A stretch of DNA of 64,000 nucleotides from Gracilaria domingensis. Its lineage: Eukaryota > Rhodophyta > Florideophyceae > Gracilariales > Gracilariaceae. The position numbers were made by a program, and so were the translations under genes. Positions 53,146 through 64,000 of this stretch are shown here, one piece after another; the stretch's first letter is position 1, and every line of letters starts with the position of its first letter. The stretch spans positions 248,001 through 312,000 of the forward strand of contig VCMS01000049.1 of NCBI GenBank assembly GCA_022539475.1, read 5' to 3'. The notes beneath the pieces are model-generated. The model worked only from the letters and a program-made list of their open reading frames with translations. It was not told the DNA's origin and did not search any database.

Positions 53146-54054
53146 TCAATCTTCAACAGCTCTGGAGAAGGTCCCGAACGACCCCAACCCAAACAAGGAA
53201 CGCCTCCTTCCCTTGGCCGGAAAAGAAACATCCCGTCCATTTAGCTCCTGCACATCGCGCGCGTTCCCAAACGCCTCGCTTTCTGTCAGCCTCAAGAAGA
53301 ACGCCACCTGCCACCTCGCCACCGTCTGTCGCCGGTTCGACAACAGCCACGTCACCCCCTCCGTGCACGGGGGCGTCGTTAACGACCCTGAATATCTCCC
53401 AAACCCTTCAACCCCCCTCAGAAAAGCGCCCGTATTTACCCGAAACCTTTCCAAGCCCACGCGCACCCTCGCCAGAATGGCCGTCAACGCGCCGTTACTG
53501 CCGCCCGATAAAGGCGCCCTCGTTTTACAATCGCCGTCCCGGCCGTCCGAAAACATGATGGACAACACCAGCAACGCGCCACTGTCCGACGCGTGTACCA
53601 TGTGCGCTTCAAGCGGGTACGCCACGCCACCGATGCGATGCTCGCTGCTTGAGTGGAAGTGAATGTTCACCAGGCTATAATGCACACCCTCCAGCTGCGC
53701 CCCACCACACGAGCCGGGATGCTCGCACGCTAGCTCAAAGTTGGAAGTTGTTCGCTCGAAGCGCACCTCGGCTGTAGTGGTGTATATTGTGGGCCTTGCT
53801 CGCAGCGTTTGTGCGTCGGGGACTGTTCTGGGGCATGGGAAGTCGATCGGGCTTTGGGAGAGACCGGAGCCGCATACGGCGAAGCTGGGGTCTAGAGTAG
53901 CCCACATGGGCGGACCGTTTGGCGCGGACGGGTCATAGGAGAACAGGTCCAGCTCTTCTTCTTCACGGTTTGTCAATGGCAGCCGATTGTTGATCGCGTG
54001 TGATGCATTGAGTAAGATTATCAAGAACGCGAGCGAAAATAGACCGTACGACAT
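53146..54054 (-). CDS. Alpha-type carbonic anhydrase, secreted
   Basis: 302 residues. Signal peptide MSYGLFSLAFLIILLNASHA. The alpha-CA fold landmarks are in place: QSPID (67-71), IHFHSSSEH with zinc ligands His132 and His134, the third His151 in YPLEAHMVH, and the substrate pocket GSLTTPPCTEGVTW (223-236). Cys61 and Cys230 stand where the family disulfide forms. The enzyme interconverts carbon dioxide and bicarbonate. A secreted form would work in the cell wall or periplasm-like space to supply inorganic carbon for photosynthesis. It is intronless. The truncated MFS gene lies 379 bases downstream on the same strand. The final 30 residues are basic and not part of the core. Confidence 0.95.
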   Translation of the reverse strand: MSYGLFSLAFLIILLNASHAINNRLPLTNREEEELDLFSYDPSAPNGPPMWATLDPSFAVCGSGLSQSPIDFPCPRTVPDAQTLRARPTIYTTTAEVRFERTTSNFELACEHPGSCGGAQLEGVHYSLVNIHFHSSSEHRIGGVAYPLEAHMVHASDSGALLVLSIMFSDGRDGDCKTRAPLSGGSNGALTAILARVRVGLERFRVNTGAFLRGVEGFGRYSGSLTTPPCTEGVTWLLSNRRQTVARWQVAFFLRLTESEAFGNARDVQELNGRDVSFPAKGRRRSLFGLGSFGTFSRAVED

Positions 54055-54130
54055 ACTGTTACTGCAATTGGAAAGGTATTGTGCTGCATCAGCACTGCTG
54101 ATCGAGATGGAGAGATCGCGTCACAGCCTT

Positions 54131-54140
54131 CATTTTATAG
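54131..54140 (-). promoter_or_regulatory. TATA-like box upstream of the carbonic anhydrase gene
   Basis: CTATAAAATG on the minus strand, about 80 bases before the ATG. Confidence 0.5.
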
Positions 54141-56063
54141 TTTTCGATCCATGAGGAATGGCCACTCTGATGCTCAGCTAGACAGATTGCGCTCATCTGT
54201 GGAGAAACACTATTCTCTCGGCGATGTGTGATGTTCGATTACGAGGGCGTATTGAATACAAAGAGAACTGTATTCTACGCAGTCCGTGAGCGTCTAGTAA
54301 GGGCACGTTCGTGAACGCAGAATATGCAAGAACACCATTAACACACTTCAGCTTACTAAGCTACGCATGGCCCACTTGACTTGTTCCCCACATCAGTGTA
54401 AGAACTCTAGAATACTATGTGTGTCGTTGGTACCGAATCAGGTCTGCGCGACGCAGCTCTTAGCTTCTATCTAGCTCACATCATTGTTTCTTCGCTGTAT
54501 TTTATCGCGCAAGTCCGTTTGAATTTGGATGCTCACTAACTCTCCCTGCACGGGCCCGAGAAGAAAACAGAAACTGTCAAGTCTGTGGGGAGCAACGACG
54601 CGGAGCCACACATGTGGCATGACGTGGCATGATCTTAGACCCGTTCGGAAGTTGTGACACCTTGGCTGATCTAACTAGACGCGTTGGAAAGCTTCCACGG
54701 GTAAAGTTCTCATATTTGCTTAAGTGGATGGTCACCATGACAGCATATGACAACATTGTTTTTGCCACAGAGAGAAGGGACTCGTGTGGATCATTCCGGA
54801 AATGGAGGTCACCAATTGGTAGACGCAGACTTTGTGAGGCATTGGGCGTGACAAGCACATGATAAAACTCACATATTCCTGGTTATTTATGGCTTACACG
54901 CCACACATACATTGTCAAATGTGGCTCGCTGCCACCCCTGAACAAGTCGTTCTTGTTCACTTTCATGCGCAATATCGCTTAGATCCATGAAGTTCGAATA
55001 TCACTACGAACGTGTCAGAAAGTCAATCGTTTGACAAGCCACTATAAATGGTCTGGCTGCATCTAAGGCAAAACTCCCCGAATTACAAAATCTTTGAGCC
55101 TTCACACCCCAAATTTTACGTTGTTTTAAGGTTGAAAGACATCATCGTCATTTGCCTTCTTTGTTTGAAACTGTTGGGTCTTATTACTTTACTTTTGCGA
55201 TCCACCTCATTTTCACAATGTCGACAAAGCAAAGTTTCGAACTTGCATGGTTAATGGCACCGAAGAATCGTATTATACGAGTAGAGTTATCTTTCTCACC
55301 GTTGCGCTACGGAGTCCGTTTTTGAATATAGGGAATGAAACGGGTTGTCACAAGCCGAGTGGAAAATATGAGGCACTGGCAGCTTACCGTCAGAAATAGA
55401 ATCCTTTTATCTTTGTACTGTAAACAGCGCTTTGCCGACATAACTATGGTATGGTCACGGCAGTTCTTCAGCGTTACGGACTTCGTGTAGATTTTGCTGT
55501 AAAGCATGGAAGCCCTTCGAGTAACCTAGATCGCAAAAAGCGCGGGCGGATACTTTGTAGCCCAGTGAAACCGATGCGCTTCACAATGGCAATTTTGAAT
55601 TTCCGGAATTAAAGTTTGGTGTTTCAACGTAAGGCAGAACATTGATGATGCATTGCCAAAGCGTTCCTTGTCCTGCCTTTCCGCATATAATGTGCGCAGT
55701 AGCATCGATGATGATACTCGAACAGTTCTCGCCACGGTCTGTAATTCGCATTTCGTCAATTCATCTCTGTGATTCGTAGCGCCCCCCGCTGAGGCAGTGA
55801 GGAGTTGTGTTGATACCCTCGTAGCGGAGCAGGAAACGATTCCCGAACCGTGTTCTAGAAGCTACATACGTGCGACAAGTCGGACCACACTTACAGCAAA
55901 GCTCCTGCAGGCATGGCAAAAGCTCTAATCAGATCAAAATGCAAAGCCAATTTGCCAAAATCAAATAATTTACAAGCCTAAAGCACGGTTTTGGCTATCT
56001 ATTGGCGGTAGACCTTTTTAAATAAGAAACATTTTGTCTCTTTTTGGAGTAAGAGGCTGTTTA
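54141..56063. other. AT-rich intergenic region
   Basis: No convincing gene. Short complementary frames at 54577-54862 mirror each other and show no domain. Confidence 0.45.
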
Positions 56064-56734
56064 GGGCCGTTCTATGACTTTGGAAAATAAGGAAACAGAA
56101 ATTTTGAAACCCAAATTTTTCCATGTTTCCAACGTACGGGTCTTTCTACAAGTTGAAATTACTGAGTTGGAAAATTAATATGAAGCGTTCATTCAATGTT
56201 GTGAAGCATTTTCAATCTCTTGACAAAAGTAAAACACTTCCAGTTTTTACAAAAAAATATGTATTTTCGTAAATACACTTTACGTTTCTCTCTCACAATA
56301 CAAAGTATTCGGTTTTCTATTACGATGATACAATCGTACACTATTACCAAAGGAAGTATGATACAGACAATAATGGAGCTAGTACAAAAACAGGGCTTTT
56401 GCGGGACAAAAAATATACGTTACTATATGCTCTTTTACAAAACTGTTGTTGATTGTTAGCGAGATAACACAATTTTGTATTTCGGTTGTGCAATAAATGT
56501 AAAATATAATTTTTTTTCGTGAAAAACATGAAGCCATTTTAGATTTTCGGAACATAATTACATTTTGGAGGAAATTAAGGCATAAACAGCTTTCGTTTCC
56601 ATGAAGGCGAAACGATTCGGGCTGTTTTCATAAACGGATGCGGAAACGTTTTGGCGTCAACGTGTGCAATGGCTATTGCACAAAACGTGACTGACCGTTT
56701 TCGTTTCGCAAATTAACAAAATCCTATAACGCCC
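56064..56734. mobile_element. PIF/Harbinger-type MITE, about 671 bp
   Basis: Diverged inverted ends: GGGCCGTTCTATGACTTTGG at the left and, as reverse complement, GGGGCGTTATAGGATTTTGT at the right. They are flanked on both sides by TTA (56061-56063 and 56735-56737), the three-base target of Harbinger elements. AT-rich interior with no gene. It may be mobilised by a transposase such as the one at 23.8-24.8 kb, though the ends of that element are not the same. Confidence 0.5.
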
Positions 56735-56784
56735 CTTAGAGGTGCATGACGTCTAACTAATATGGCCTAGAATTGCAGGTATAC

Positions 56785-57010
56785 TGTAACACTATGAGAG
56801 CCTACAAGCTCGAAGTCACGTCTGATCCCCGTGCTTCGCTTGTCGCTTACGTGTTACGAGACACTACGAGACAGTAGAGACAGAAGATAGCTTTTATCAT
56901 AGTCGTAAATCTCTCTAAACCTGTTACAACATCTGTACTAAATTAAGTGTCAGCCAGCCTTCCCCTTCCTCTCAAAAAGACAGACTTCATTCACCATCCA
57001 TATTGTTACA
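56785..57010 (+). repeat. TRIM left LTR
   Basis: 226 bases, TGTAAC...GTTACA ends. Confidence 0.85.
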
Positions 57011-57012
57011 TT

Positions 57013-57022
57013 TGGTAGCATC
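57013..57022 (+). other. TRIM primer-binding site
   Basis: TGGTAGCATC, the same ten bases as in the copia element at 19067. Confidence 0.6.
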
Positions 57023-58577
57023 TGTTTTCGAAACTCGCCGCCTGTATCCCACACACTAACACTCAGTACGATGCTTCATTCTACACAAATCTTTATTGGG
57101 CTCTCTTTATCCGACCGGCATCAATCGCATTCGACCATTCCACTGTTTGACTTAAAGACTTCGGGAATTGCCGTCCTTTTTCAGAGAGAATAAGCGAACC
57201 CTCCGTCCTTCTCGATCGCGGACAAATCTTGGACATTGCCGTCCGTCAGCATTCAGACATGGCGCACATTGCCGTCCCTGAGTTCTCATCCGCATTTGAA
57301 GTCGAGACTCTACGCTGCTTAGTTTTTCTCTGTTGTAAATCGCCGTCCACCTGACACCTTTGGTCATCACTTGCTGCTACCGAAAGAACTGAACCAACCT
57401 TGCTCCGGGTGTACAGAAACACCTTTCCGGGGTGTACCACTGTCGCTGCTGATCGCCTTATATCAGCAACTTTGCTCACGAATCGCTCTTGGACACGCCT
57501 CGGCCTCTCGCCAACCTGTAAAATTCGCGTGAGTTGCCGCACATTACCCATCTCAGACGCAAGATTATAACCCGTCGTGGATCATATATAATGTCTCAAG
57601 GACGTCACTAAACCTTTCTTTCGCCGCAAGAGGCACTCATGGTTCGAGTCTTTATTGCTTTTTTCTCTAAGTGTAGTATAGCTCGGCCGGATCAACGGGG
57701 GCTCTCCAAGCCCAAGTGGTGATGTCACGGGCTCCCGGGCACGTGTGTCTACTCTACCACGTGGGACGGTACGAGCAGGCTTGGCAAGGACTAATTAATT
57801 AATTTTCATTAATTTAGAATTAATATTTACTAGGTAAGGTAGATATGTGGCCGGGGTGATGCACCAAAAATGCATCTCCCGGTGGCCCACGTGGCACTAG
57901 GCCCGTGAGAGCCGGAGGGGCGCTCATGTGTAATAAACCTCCAAGACGCCAACCTCCTACACCGAATGGTAAAGGCAAGCACCAACTAGGCTAATTCGAC
58001 ACCAGTTCGGTTCTACAGTCACCCATTCGTAAGTCTAGTAGTCTTCTATTAGTTTTGCTGACCTCGAGGGTTATACGTGCCTGCAGCAAACCAGTGCAGG
58101 CGTATTTACCACTTGGTCACCGTGCACTACAGGCAACGGCGGTTGTTGCCGACCTATTCGGTCTCACGCGTTTCATCCCTCCGCAGGGTCGAGCCCACGC
58201 AGGGCTCCCCACTCACAGCTCGCTCCGATCTGCTTTACCACACTAAGTGACGTCGATCTCTCGTTTTCGCTCGGTCGCTGAAATTATGTTCTAAACGTTG
58301 CTAACTTTTGATGGTGGCTTGTGTAGTATGCGATGCACAAGCACTTATGAAGGTCTCAGTCTAGTTTCACGAGAAAGACTTAAAACATCGGTTGTGTGCT
58401 CTTTTCTTGACATCTTCCGCTTCTTTTTGGCTACGCTTTATATTCTGAAACTGTCTATTTGGTTTTTTCTTGCTTCTCCGCAGATTCCTGCTACGTACGC
58501 ACTAGTTGTACTCTATCCTACATCGGTCGACTAACCAATTGTTCAACGAGGACGTTGGACTTCAAAACCGGGGTGAG

Positions 58578-58801
58578 TGTAACACTATGAGAGCCTACAA
58601 GCTCCAAATCACGTCTGATCCCCGTGCTTGGCTTGTAGCTTACGCGTTACGAGACACTACGAGACAGTAGAGAGAGAAGGTAGCTTGTATCATAGTCGTA
58701 GATCTCTAAACCTGCTACAGCATCTGTACTAAAGGGGGCGTCAGCCGGCCTTCCCCTTCCTCTCGGAAGGCCAGACTTCATTCACCATCCATATTTTTAC
58801 A
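58578..58801 (+). repeat. TRIM right LTR
   Basis: 224 bases, about 88-90% like the left copy by eye, so the insertion is older than the copia and gypsy insertions. Confidence 0.85.
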
Positions 58802-60158
58802 AATACGGCTTATTTTAAACCAAGAGACAAAATAAGAGAGCGCGCCGCACTTAGCGGCCAGAAACCTTAGCTTGAGACTCGGTCGCGCCGCGGACCAGAT
58901 TACCTTTGGTTTAAAAACCGGCAAACCACAATGATTGCTACAGTCGAACTACAATCTTCTTGAGCTACGGCGGACCAGCAAATCCCTTTAACTGATATCA
59001 TTTTTTCCATTTCTATACATCATGAACCAGCTGCTCCGCATCTATCCACACCATCAGCACCACTGCGTAGTCTCCAACGTTTATTAATGAGCAAATTGAA
59101 AAAATTTGCTCAATTGAACCCTAAGCACGTTACTTTGATACTACGTTTCACTTCAAAAGCTGAAATTGATCGATCAAACATACGTTAGAGTCGCAGAGCA
59201 AGCTCGTAATCGCCATGTCCCAGACCACATTCTCGTGGAACAACAAAACGCACACAACATGACTTGGAGACGTGCCGATACGGCACAAATTAGCACAAAA
59301 ACGTGCGTAATACGGAAAATTCCGTCACGGACATGGCGCAGAAAGTTGAAATTGCATCTCTACGGGGTAGTGCGGAAATTGACGGGCGGACCGCGGCAGC
59401 ACGTGGTAAAGAAATTGATGAGCAGCACATGTTGGATCAAGCAGTCCTTGACTACAAACACATGGCTTCGAAGAGAACGCACAAGATGAAAGATGGAGCT
59501 GAGACGGCGTTTGTTGGCAACAGAGAGTCGCGGGCAGAAAAAGAAAAGCGCAATCGAGAACGAAAGGAAACCATTTGGAAAAACAAACGTCTACGTCAGT
59601 AAGAACGAGATCAAAAGGAAATCCGCAGAAATGCTGCAGAAATGCAAGCGTTGCGTGCGCAAACCCGCATCGCTAATGCCGCATTTGCGAGTGCGGAATA
59701 ACTACGCCGACATAATCAACAATCTGGGATACTTGTTAGGCTCTTTGCAAGGAGCAACAATCTGGCGGTCGTTGAAACAAGTACGCTCTTACCGCCGTCC
59801 TTGCCGGCGGAGCAACTCACTATGGACCCGAGTTTACTTGCACCATGTGACAGAGACCAACTCATAGGTACCGCGACTACTGCTGAGACGGAGTAACCAG
59901 CAAACTATACGCAAGTAGGGAGCCCTAACGCGGGCTGCCCCGCGTCGACGGAAGATGAGAGCAAAACACAGTTTCAATGTTAAGCGTCGCGGCGCGATGA
60001 GCGGTAGTTCTTCGCTCCGCTCTCCTCGCTCCCTCGCTTCGCTCTATCGCCACGGCTCGCTCCGCTGCGGACTTTGGGCTCACCGATCATCGCGCCGCGA
60101 CGAGGTAAAACGAGCCGTTTCTTTTATAGAAATGTTCAAAAAACCAATTGAATAAAAT
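58802..60158. other. Interval without a recognised gene
   Basis: Overlapping frames at 59166-59867 encode charged Lys/Glu/Arg-rich peptides (for example AEKEKRNRERKE), without domain. They may be remnants of a coiled-coil or transposon protein. It contains the inverted repeat at 59985-60102. Confidence 0.35.
59985..60102. repeat. Perfect 16-bp inverted repeat around a Ser/Arg-codon-like repeat
   Basis: CGTCGCGGCGCGATGA at 59985-60000 is perfectly complementary to 60087-60102. The 86-base loop is rich in CTCGCTCC/CTTCGCTC phrases. It resembles the GGCGCG...CGCGCC hairpins at 48.3-48.8 kb. Confidence 0.9.
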
Positions 60159-60396
60159 CGAACGTTTTAAACCAGTTTTGAACGTATTTAGAAAGAGGAC
60201 ACGTTCAGAAAATCGTTCAAAACGCTTACAGTTAAGCGATACTACTGTAATTAAGCTAATCCTTTAGACCTTGCTTTTCGACCAGCGGATGACTACTCGA
60301 TTTACCAATCTGCGACCCCAGTTTCTAGCGCACGTCCCCAGGCGACTTCGTCGCATCTCCACGCAAATCCTGCTTCCTCCAGCTCACAACCGGAGC

Positions 60397-60800
60397 AGCC
60401 TCGCGCTGGCTTGCCCGTGCGCGACAGCGTAAAGACCGCCCAAGGCGTTCCGCGTGCGCTGCGTCGCACAGGCGTGCCGGCGCGCAACAGCGTACCCACT
60501 GCGTGAGGCGTGCCGCGCGAGCAGTGTCGCAACGGCGCGCCTGCGCGCGAAACCATCCCAAGCGCGGGAGGTATGCCGCGCGCGAAACATCGCGCTGGCG
60601 CGCCCCCGCCCGAGAAACTACCTAGCACATGAGGCATGTTGCGCGCAAAGCGTCGGGCCGGGGCGCCCGCGCGCAGCAGCGTACCAAGCGCGCGAGGCGT
60701 GACGCGCGCGCAGCCTCGTGCCTGCGCGCCCGCGCGCCCGCGCGGGACGGCGTAAAGAGCGCGCGAGGCGTGCCGCGCGCGCAGGGTTTTGCCCGCACGC
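60397..60800. repeat. 63-bp GC-rich minisatellite, about six copies
   Basis: Units of 63 bases, starting near 60419 with GCGCG(A/C)ACAGCGT and each containing GCGTGCCGCGCG-like text. As 63 is a multiple of three, the minus strand stays open (60835-60302, 177 codons) and reads as 21-residue repeats with an R-A-G-A-P core. The open frame is a by-product of the repeat and probably not a gene. Confidence 0.85.
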
Positions 60801-61341
60801 CAGCGCAGAACGTAGTACTGCGTACGTATGCACATACGCTTCGCATCCGCAGTGTCACTCGCACACTAACGCGAATTACAGGTACCACGCACGCGAACCG
60901 TGCTACGCACGCACCGCATTGGAAGAGCCTGTATGGAAAAGGACAATCACTCTGCGTACTGGAACTGTCGCCGCTCTGGTGATCCTTGTTTGATGAATAC
61001 ACTCTTTTCCTCAATGTCCGCGTGAACTATACGCAGAGGGAGGAAACGACTCAGAGCTACGATACCCGAACTCGAGCGATTCTGTTTCAGAGTTGTCTGC
61101 ATACCTGGGTTACATAGGACATCTACAAGTTGGGGTACAAAAGCCGGTATACCTTTATTGTCGTGACCATGCGTTAATGCGACATCAGGACCTGTGTTGT
61201 TCACTCAAGATATCATCATTGTTCATGAAGGCTACACTAATGGGCTGATAAGGAAATCTTTTCTTCAACTTCCGTCGTCTTCGAAAGAAACCTTGTACGC
61301 CTGACGCAGACTTACTCGTTTGGATATCTTGTGATTTCGCT

Positions 61342-63670
61342 TCACAGCTGCAGTAGAGGCAAGAGCGAGGTACACCTCGTCGAGAGCCGTGGAAAAACTG
61401 CGAAGGGACTCACGCATTTGTCCCCAAACAAGCGCGGCTGTGCCTGTTTAAGCTTTTTGAGTAATGAGCTTGGTGTGACACAAAGTTTGAGATAGTCCGA
61501 AAGAAGCATCTGTGCGTGTGCATCATCAATAGCAATATTTTCAATCATTTTGTGGCACTGATCTGTGAGAGACCCTTTGCCTAACTCGAGGACAGCGGAA
61601 CCAAAATGACAGGTAACGTAGTTCCTGAACTCTTCATAGAAGCGATCGCGACGAAAAGCAAGTGCATGGACAGCACTATAAATCCTACTCCATAGACGTA
61701 ATAAAGACACTTCCAATCCTGTCCTTTCGCTTACACTTATAACATGCGAAAACTGTAGGCAAAGCAACGTAGCTACAAACGTAGTATAAACATCAGCCAT
61801 AGTGGCAGAGGTGCTCTCCAGAAGACCGATAAAGGTAGGTAGAGGGTTAAAGAGAAAATAAGCTTCACGAACTCGAGACCGAAATGACTTGCCGGAAAGT
61901 AGAACTGTCAGATCTTCATACATCTCAAAGCTTTCATCATTATTCCGTTGAGTTCGCTCATTCACCGATGCGTAAGGTAAATATGTCAACACACTCTGTA
62001 CCTTGAGCAATCGCGAGAGCATCAAATTGACAGTAGTCAACTGCGTAGGAGAAAACAATAACATGGTGTAAACATTTTGTAGCTTCTCTAAGCAAATTGA
62101 TTCGTAAATCTTTCCCACCAACCCCACGTTCTTAACCGTCTTTGAAACATAAAGTGCATCTTTGATAGTTAGGGGAAGTGCAGCTATTTTGCCAATGTCC
62201 ATGCTGAAGTTGTGCAGACAGTGCGTAGCACAACCGTAGCTTTACTTAATGTATTCTGTTCCACTAGAATGTTTCTTAATACCCTCATGCTATTGCATGA
62301 GTCAGATATAAATTCAAAACAAGTAGAAATACCCGTTCTTTGATCCATGCGTTGGATACACTCTGGAGCTTTGCTGCCAAGTGTTGGGATGTCTCACGGT
62401 GTAGGTCGGTCTTCATGTATTCAATAAAAATCGGTAGTGGAGTGTGAAGAATGACGTTGCTCACAGATTTGGAGAGCTTATTAGTGGCGCCACCAATTGA
62501 AAGAACTCCACCATTGCTCTCTCTGATAACGTTAAGACATGTTCCCATACAATCTTTAAACTTTTTCGAGAAGTTCACCACCAATCCTTTGAACCGAAGG
62601 CACTTTCCAAATTGGGGCCAACTTTTGAAAAAAAGTAAACCATATCTTATGTTCAAAAAGGCCAAAAGGTGAAGCAGATTCATGTATTGCTTTTTCCAAG
62701 AACAAATCGAACATTTTACGTCTTTCGATTGATGTTAGGATTTCGTTATTTCTGGTCATGTTTTCATTTGAATTTGTTATATTGCTATGCTTTTATTTAG
62801 TTATTTATTGTTTTGATGCTTTATTTGAATTTCTTGTGATCTAGCGATCCGATGTGATATCCTAATGATCCTCAAAGTCTTTGTTTGACATTAGTCGTCA
62901 AAATGTTACCAAGAAATGTCACGTGTGATGTCTGACTATTCAGTTGACGTAATGACTGATTTCAAAGTTTCAGTGCCTTGCTGGAACGTCTACAACTAGA
63001 CAAGTTGCAGGAACTTCTAGAAGCTTCTAGAAGACTCCACTGTCGATTTCTACGCATAATTTCTACTAATTCCGACGCAATAGCCAGTACTCATATAAGG
63101 ACGTTAGTTTGAGGGATATTCAAGAAATCTGCGTTAGCGACCTTTTTTGCGAAGGTTTTATTCTCCATATAAACCCTGGTGGACTGCCTGACTTCTCCTC
63201 CGCAGTCACCATCGTTCACGTTCTCAACCATCGACTTAAGTCTTCAACCACCGATCAAGTGTTCTAACATTTGAGATAGAACTACGTAATATATGGCTCA
63301 GTGGTCCTCTTCCAAAATCGCGGAAGGCGTTAGAAGTCACTGCACCCTGCATGCTATCATGTGAAGAGCCGGGAGTATTGCCTTGAGGCTGTGCAAGAGT
63401 TGGTTTTGAAGTGTTCTGATCAATTAGAGCTTCTATGGACCTTTTGGTTTCTGTGCAATTCCGAGAATGTGTGTCCATGTTTACGGAACTTGCTGATACC
63501 GATTTCGGGCAGTTTTTGCATTTGGCTCTCGAGGTTTTAAAGCCCGTGGGTGGTGCTATTTTGTCGAAGAATGCCCAACGATTGGCTTTAGGACGTCTAT
63601 GATTGGTAAGCGAATGCGTTTGAGGTGTTATTCGTGCTAGGTTTACCAAAGATGGTCTACAGTTGAGCAC
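61342..63670 (-). pseudogene. hAT transposase with BED zinc finger, frameshifted
   Basis: Minus-strand fragments in order. 63670-63236 has a BED finger: KANRWAFFDKI then KCKNC and NMDTHSRNC. 62759-62556 has HESASPFGLFEHKIWFTFF...LAPIWKVPS, the hAT landmark before the catalytic core. 62683-62285 has GGATNKLSKSVSN and LHTPLPIFIEYMKTD. Just upstream of 62202, CATHCLHNF, the hAT C-x-x-H motif, leads into DIGKIAALPLTIKDALY...KVQSVLTYL. At least three frameshifts separate these parts and the C-terminal dimerisation domain is not seen. In contrast to the copia and piggyBac genes, decay here is by indels. Confidence 0.75.
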
Positions 63671-63802
63671 TGTTTAGCTTCCTGAATGCTTGGGACAGGT
63701 ATTTAAGTTCAAATTTAGAATAGGAAATCTGTAATGTACTGTAGGACTTTTTTGAACGTGATGTGAACGTTTTATACGTTTACAAAACGTTTAAAACGTT
63801 CG

Positions 63803-64000
63803 CAAAGAGAATTGAACGCTTTCAATGTGTCTATAGTTTCTTTACGTACTTATCACTGACTCCAGTTCATCGTCTTCATTTTCTTGGGCTGCTAAAGCAG
63901 CTGGCTTAGCTTCTTACCGCGAGCGAGGCTGCAGAGGATGACCACGCTGTCTCATCTGCCAGTTGCAGAGAAGCGCAGCGGTGTGAAACGAGATAGGAAA
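63803..64000. other. Right-hand flank, no gene seen
   Basis: 198 bases without a recognisable feature. Confidence 0.4.

Larger units (their letters stand above)
56785..58801 (+). mobile_element. TRIM-like non-coding LTR element, 2,017 bp
   Basis: Two direct repeats (56785-57010, 226 bp, and 58578-58801, 224 bp) begin TGTAACACTATGAGAGCC and end T(G/T)TTACA or similar. They are flanked by TATAC and AATAC, an imperfect five-base duplication. The primer-binding site TGGTAGCATC starts three bases after the left LTR, and a purine-rich CGGGGTGAG precedes the right one. The 1.57-kb interior has no Gag or Pol. It is therefore a terminal-repeat retrotransposon in miniature, dependent on another element. 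Confidence 0.8.
60159..63802. mobile_element. Decayed hAT transposon with subterminal inverted repeats
   Basis: The hAT-type transposase remnants at 61.3-63.7 kb are flanked by CGAACGTTTTAAAC...AACGTAT (60159-60187) and its inverted copy (63774-63802), which share the 14-base block and the 7-base end. Further GAACGTTTT/AAAACGTT sites lie near both ends. These are subterminal repeats, so the true ends may lie a few dozen bases outside. No eight-base target repeat was found. A GC-rich minisatellite lies inside the left end. Confidence 0.6.

Noticed and set aside
57640-57670. tRNA gene with GGTTCGAGTC box
   Set aside because: A B-box-like match only. No A box or cloverleaf around it.
60302-60835. 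177-codon minus-strand gene
   Set aside because: The frame is open only because a 63-bp GC-rich tandem repeat has a length divisible by three. No other coding sign.

Overview
The window is nuclear DNA of a eukaryote. It has intron-poor genes, a TATA-like box near one gene, secreted proteins with cleavable signal peptides, and five superfamilies of eukaryotic transposon. The mix of an NB-ARC/WD40 receptor, long intronless genes, a secreted alpha-carbonic anhydrase and dense LTR elements suggests a marine alga, most likely a florideophyte red alga such as Chondrus. That assignment is inference, not a database result.

Layout. 1-10 kb: the 3' part of an NB-ARC/WD40 (NLR-type) gene, tail to tail with a 915-residue protein carrying a possible HET/TIR-like segment, then two divergent paralogous secreted proteins. 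12-17 kb: a decayed Ty3/gypsy element sitting in a decayed copia gag fragment. 17.5-25 kb: a PIF/Harbinger transposon (Myb-like gene plus DDE transposase) whose Myb-like gene is split by a complete copia element (260-bp LTRs, target duplication AGCAT). 26.4-39 kb: a pogo-like transposase pseudogene split by a complete 10.9-kb gypsy element (742-bp LTRs, target duplication GCAGT). 40.3-47 kb: a piggyBac-like transposon with about 146-bp inverted repeats whose transposase appears to contain an inserted YqaJ-type PD-(D/E)XK nuclease. Its right inverted repeat is broken by a 1,735-bp element of unrecognised type. 48-54 kb: a gene island with an unknown acidic protein, a GC-rich hairpin array, a 663-residue unknown protein, a truncated MFS transporter and an alpha-carbonic anhydrase. 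56-64 kb: a Harbinger-type MITE, a 2-kb TRIM-like LTR element, GC-rich repeats and a decayed hAT transposon.

How it fits together. Three DNA transposons (Harbinger, pogo, piggyBac) have each been hit by a later element, and a decayed gypsy element sits in a decayed copia. Target duplications and interrupted reading frames give the order of insertion. The long copia and piggyBac reading frames are broken only by in-frame stops and not by frameshifts. At least two of these stops are clear Trp-to-stop changes, which points to C-to-T/G-to-A mutation of repeats. The most novel candidate is the piggyBac-like transposase with an internal nuclease domain. The host genes cover immunity (NLR, HET-like), secretion or cell surface (paralog pair) and inorganic carbon handling (carbonic anhydrase).
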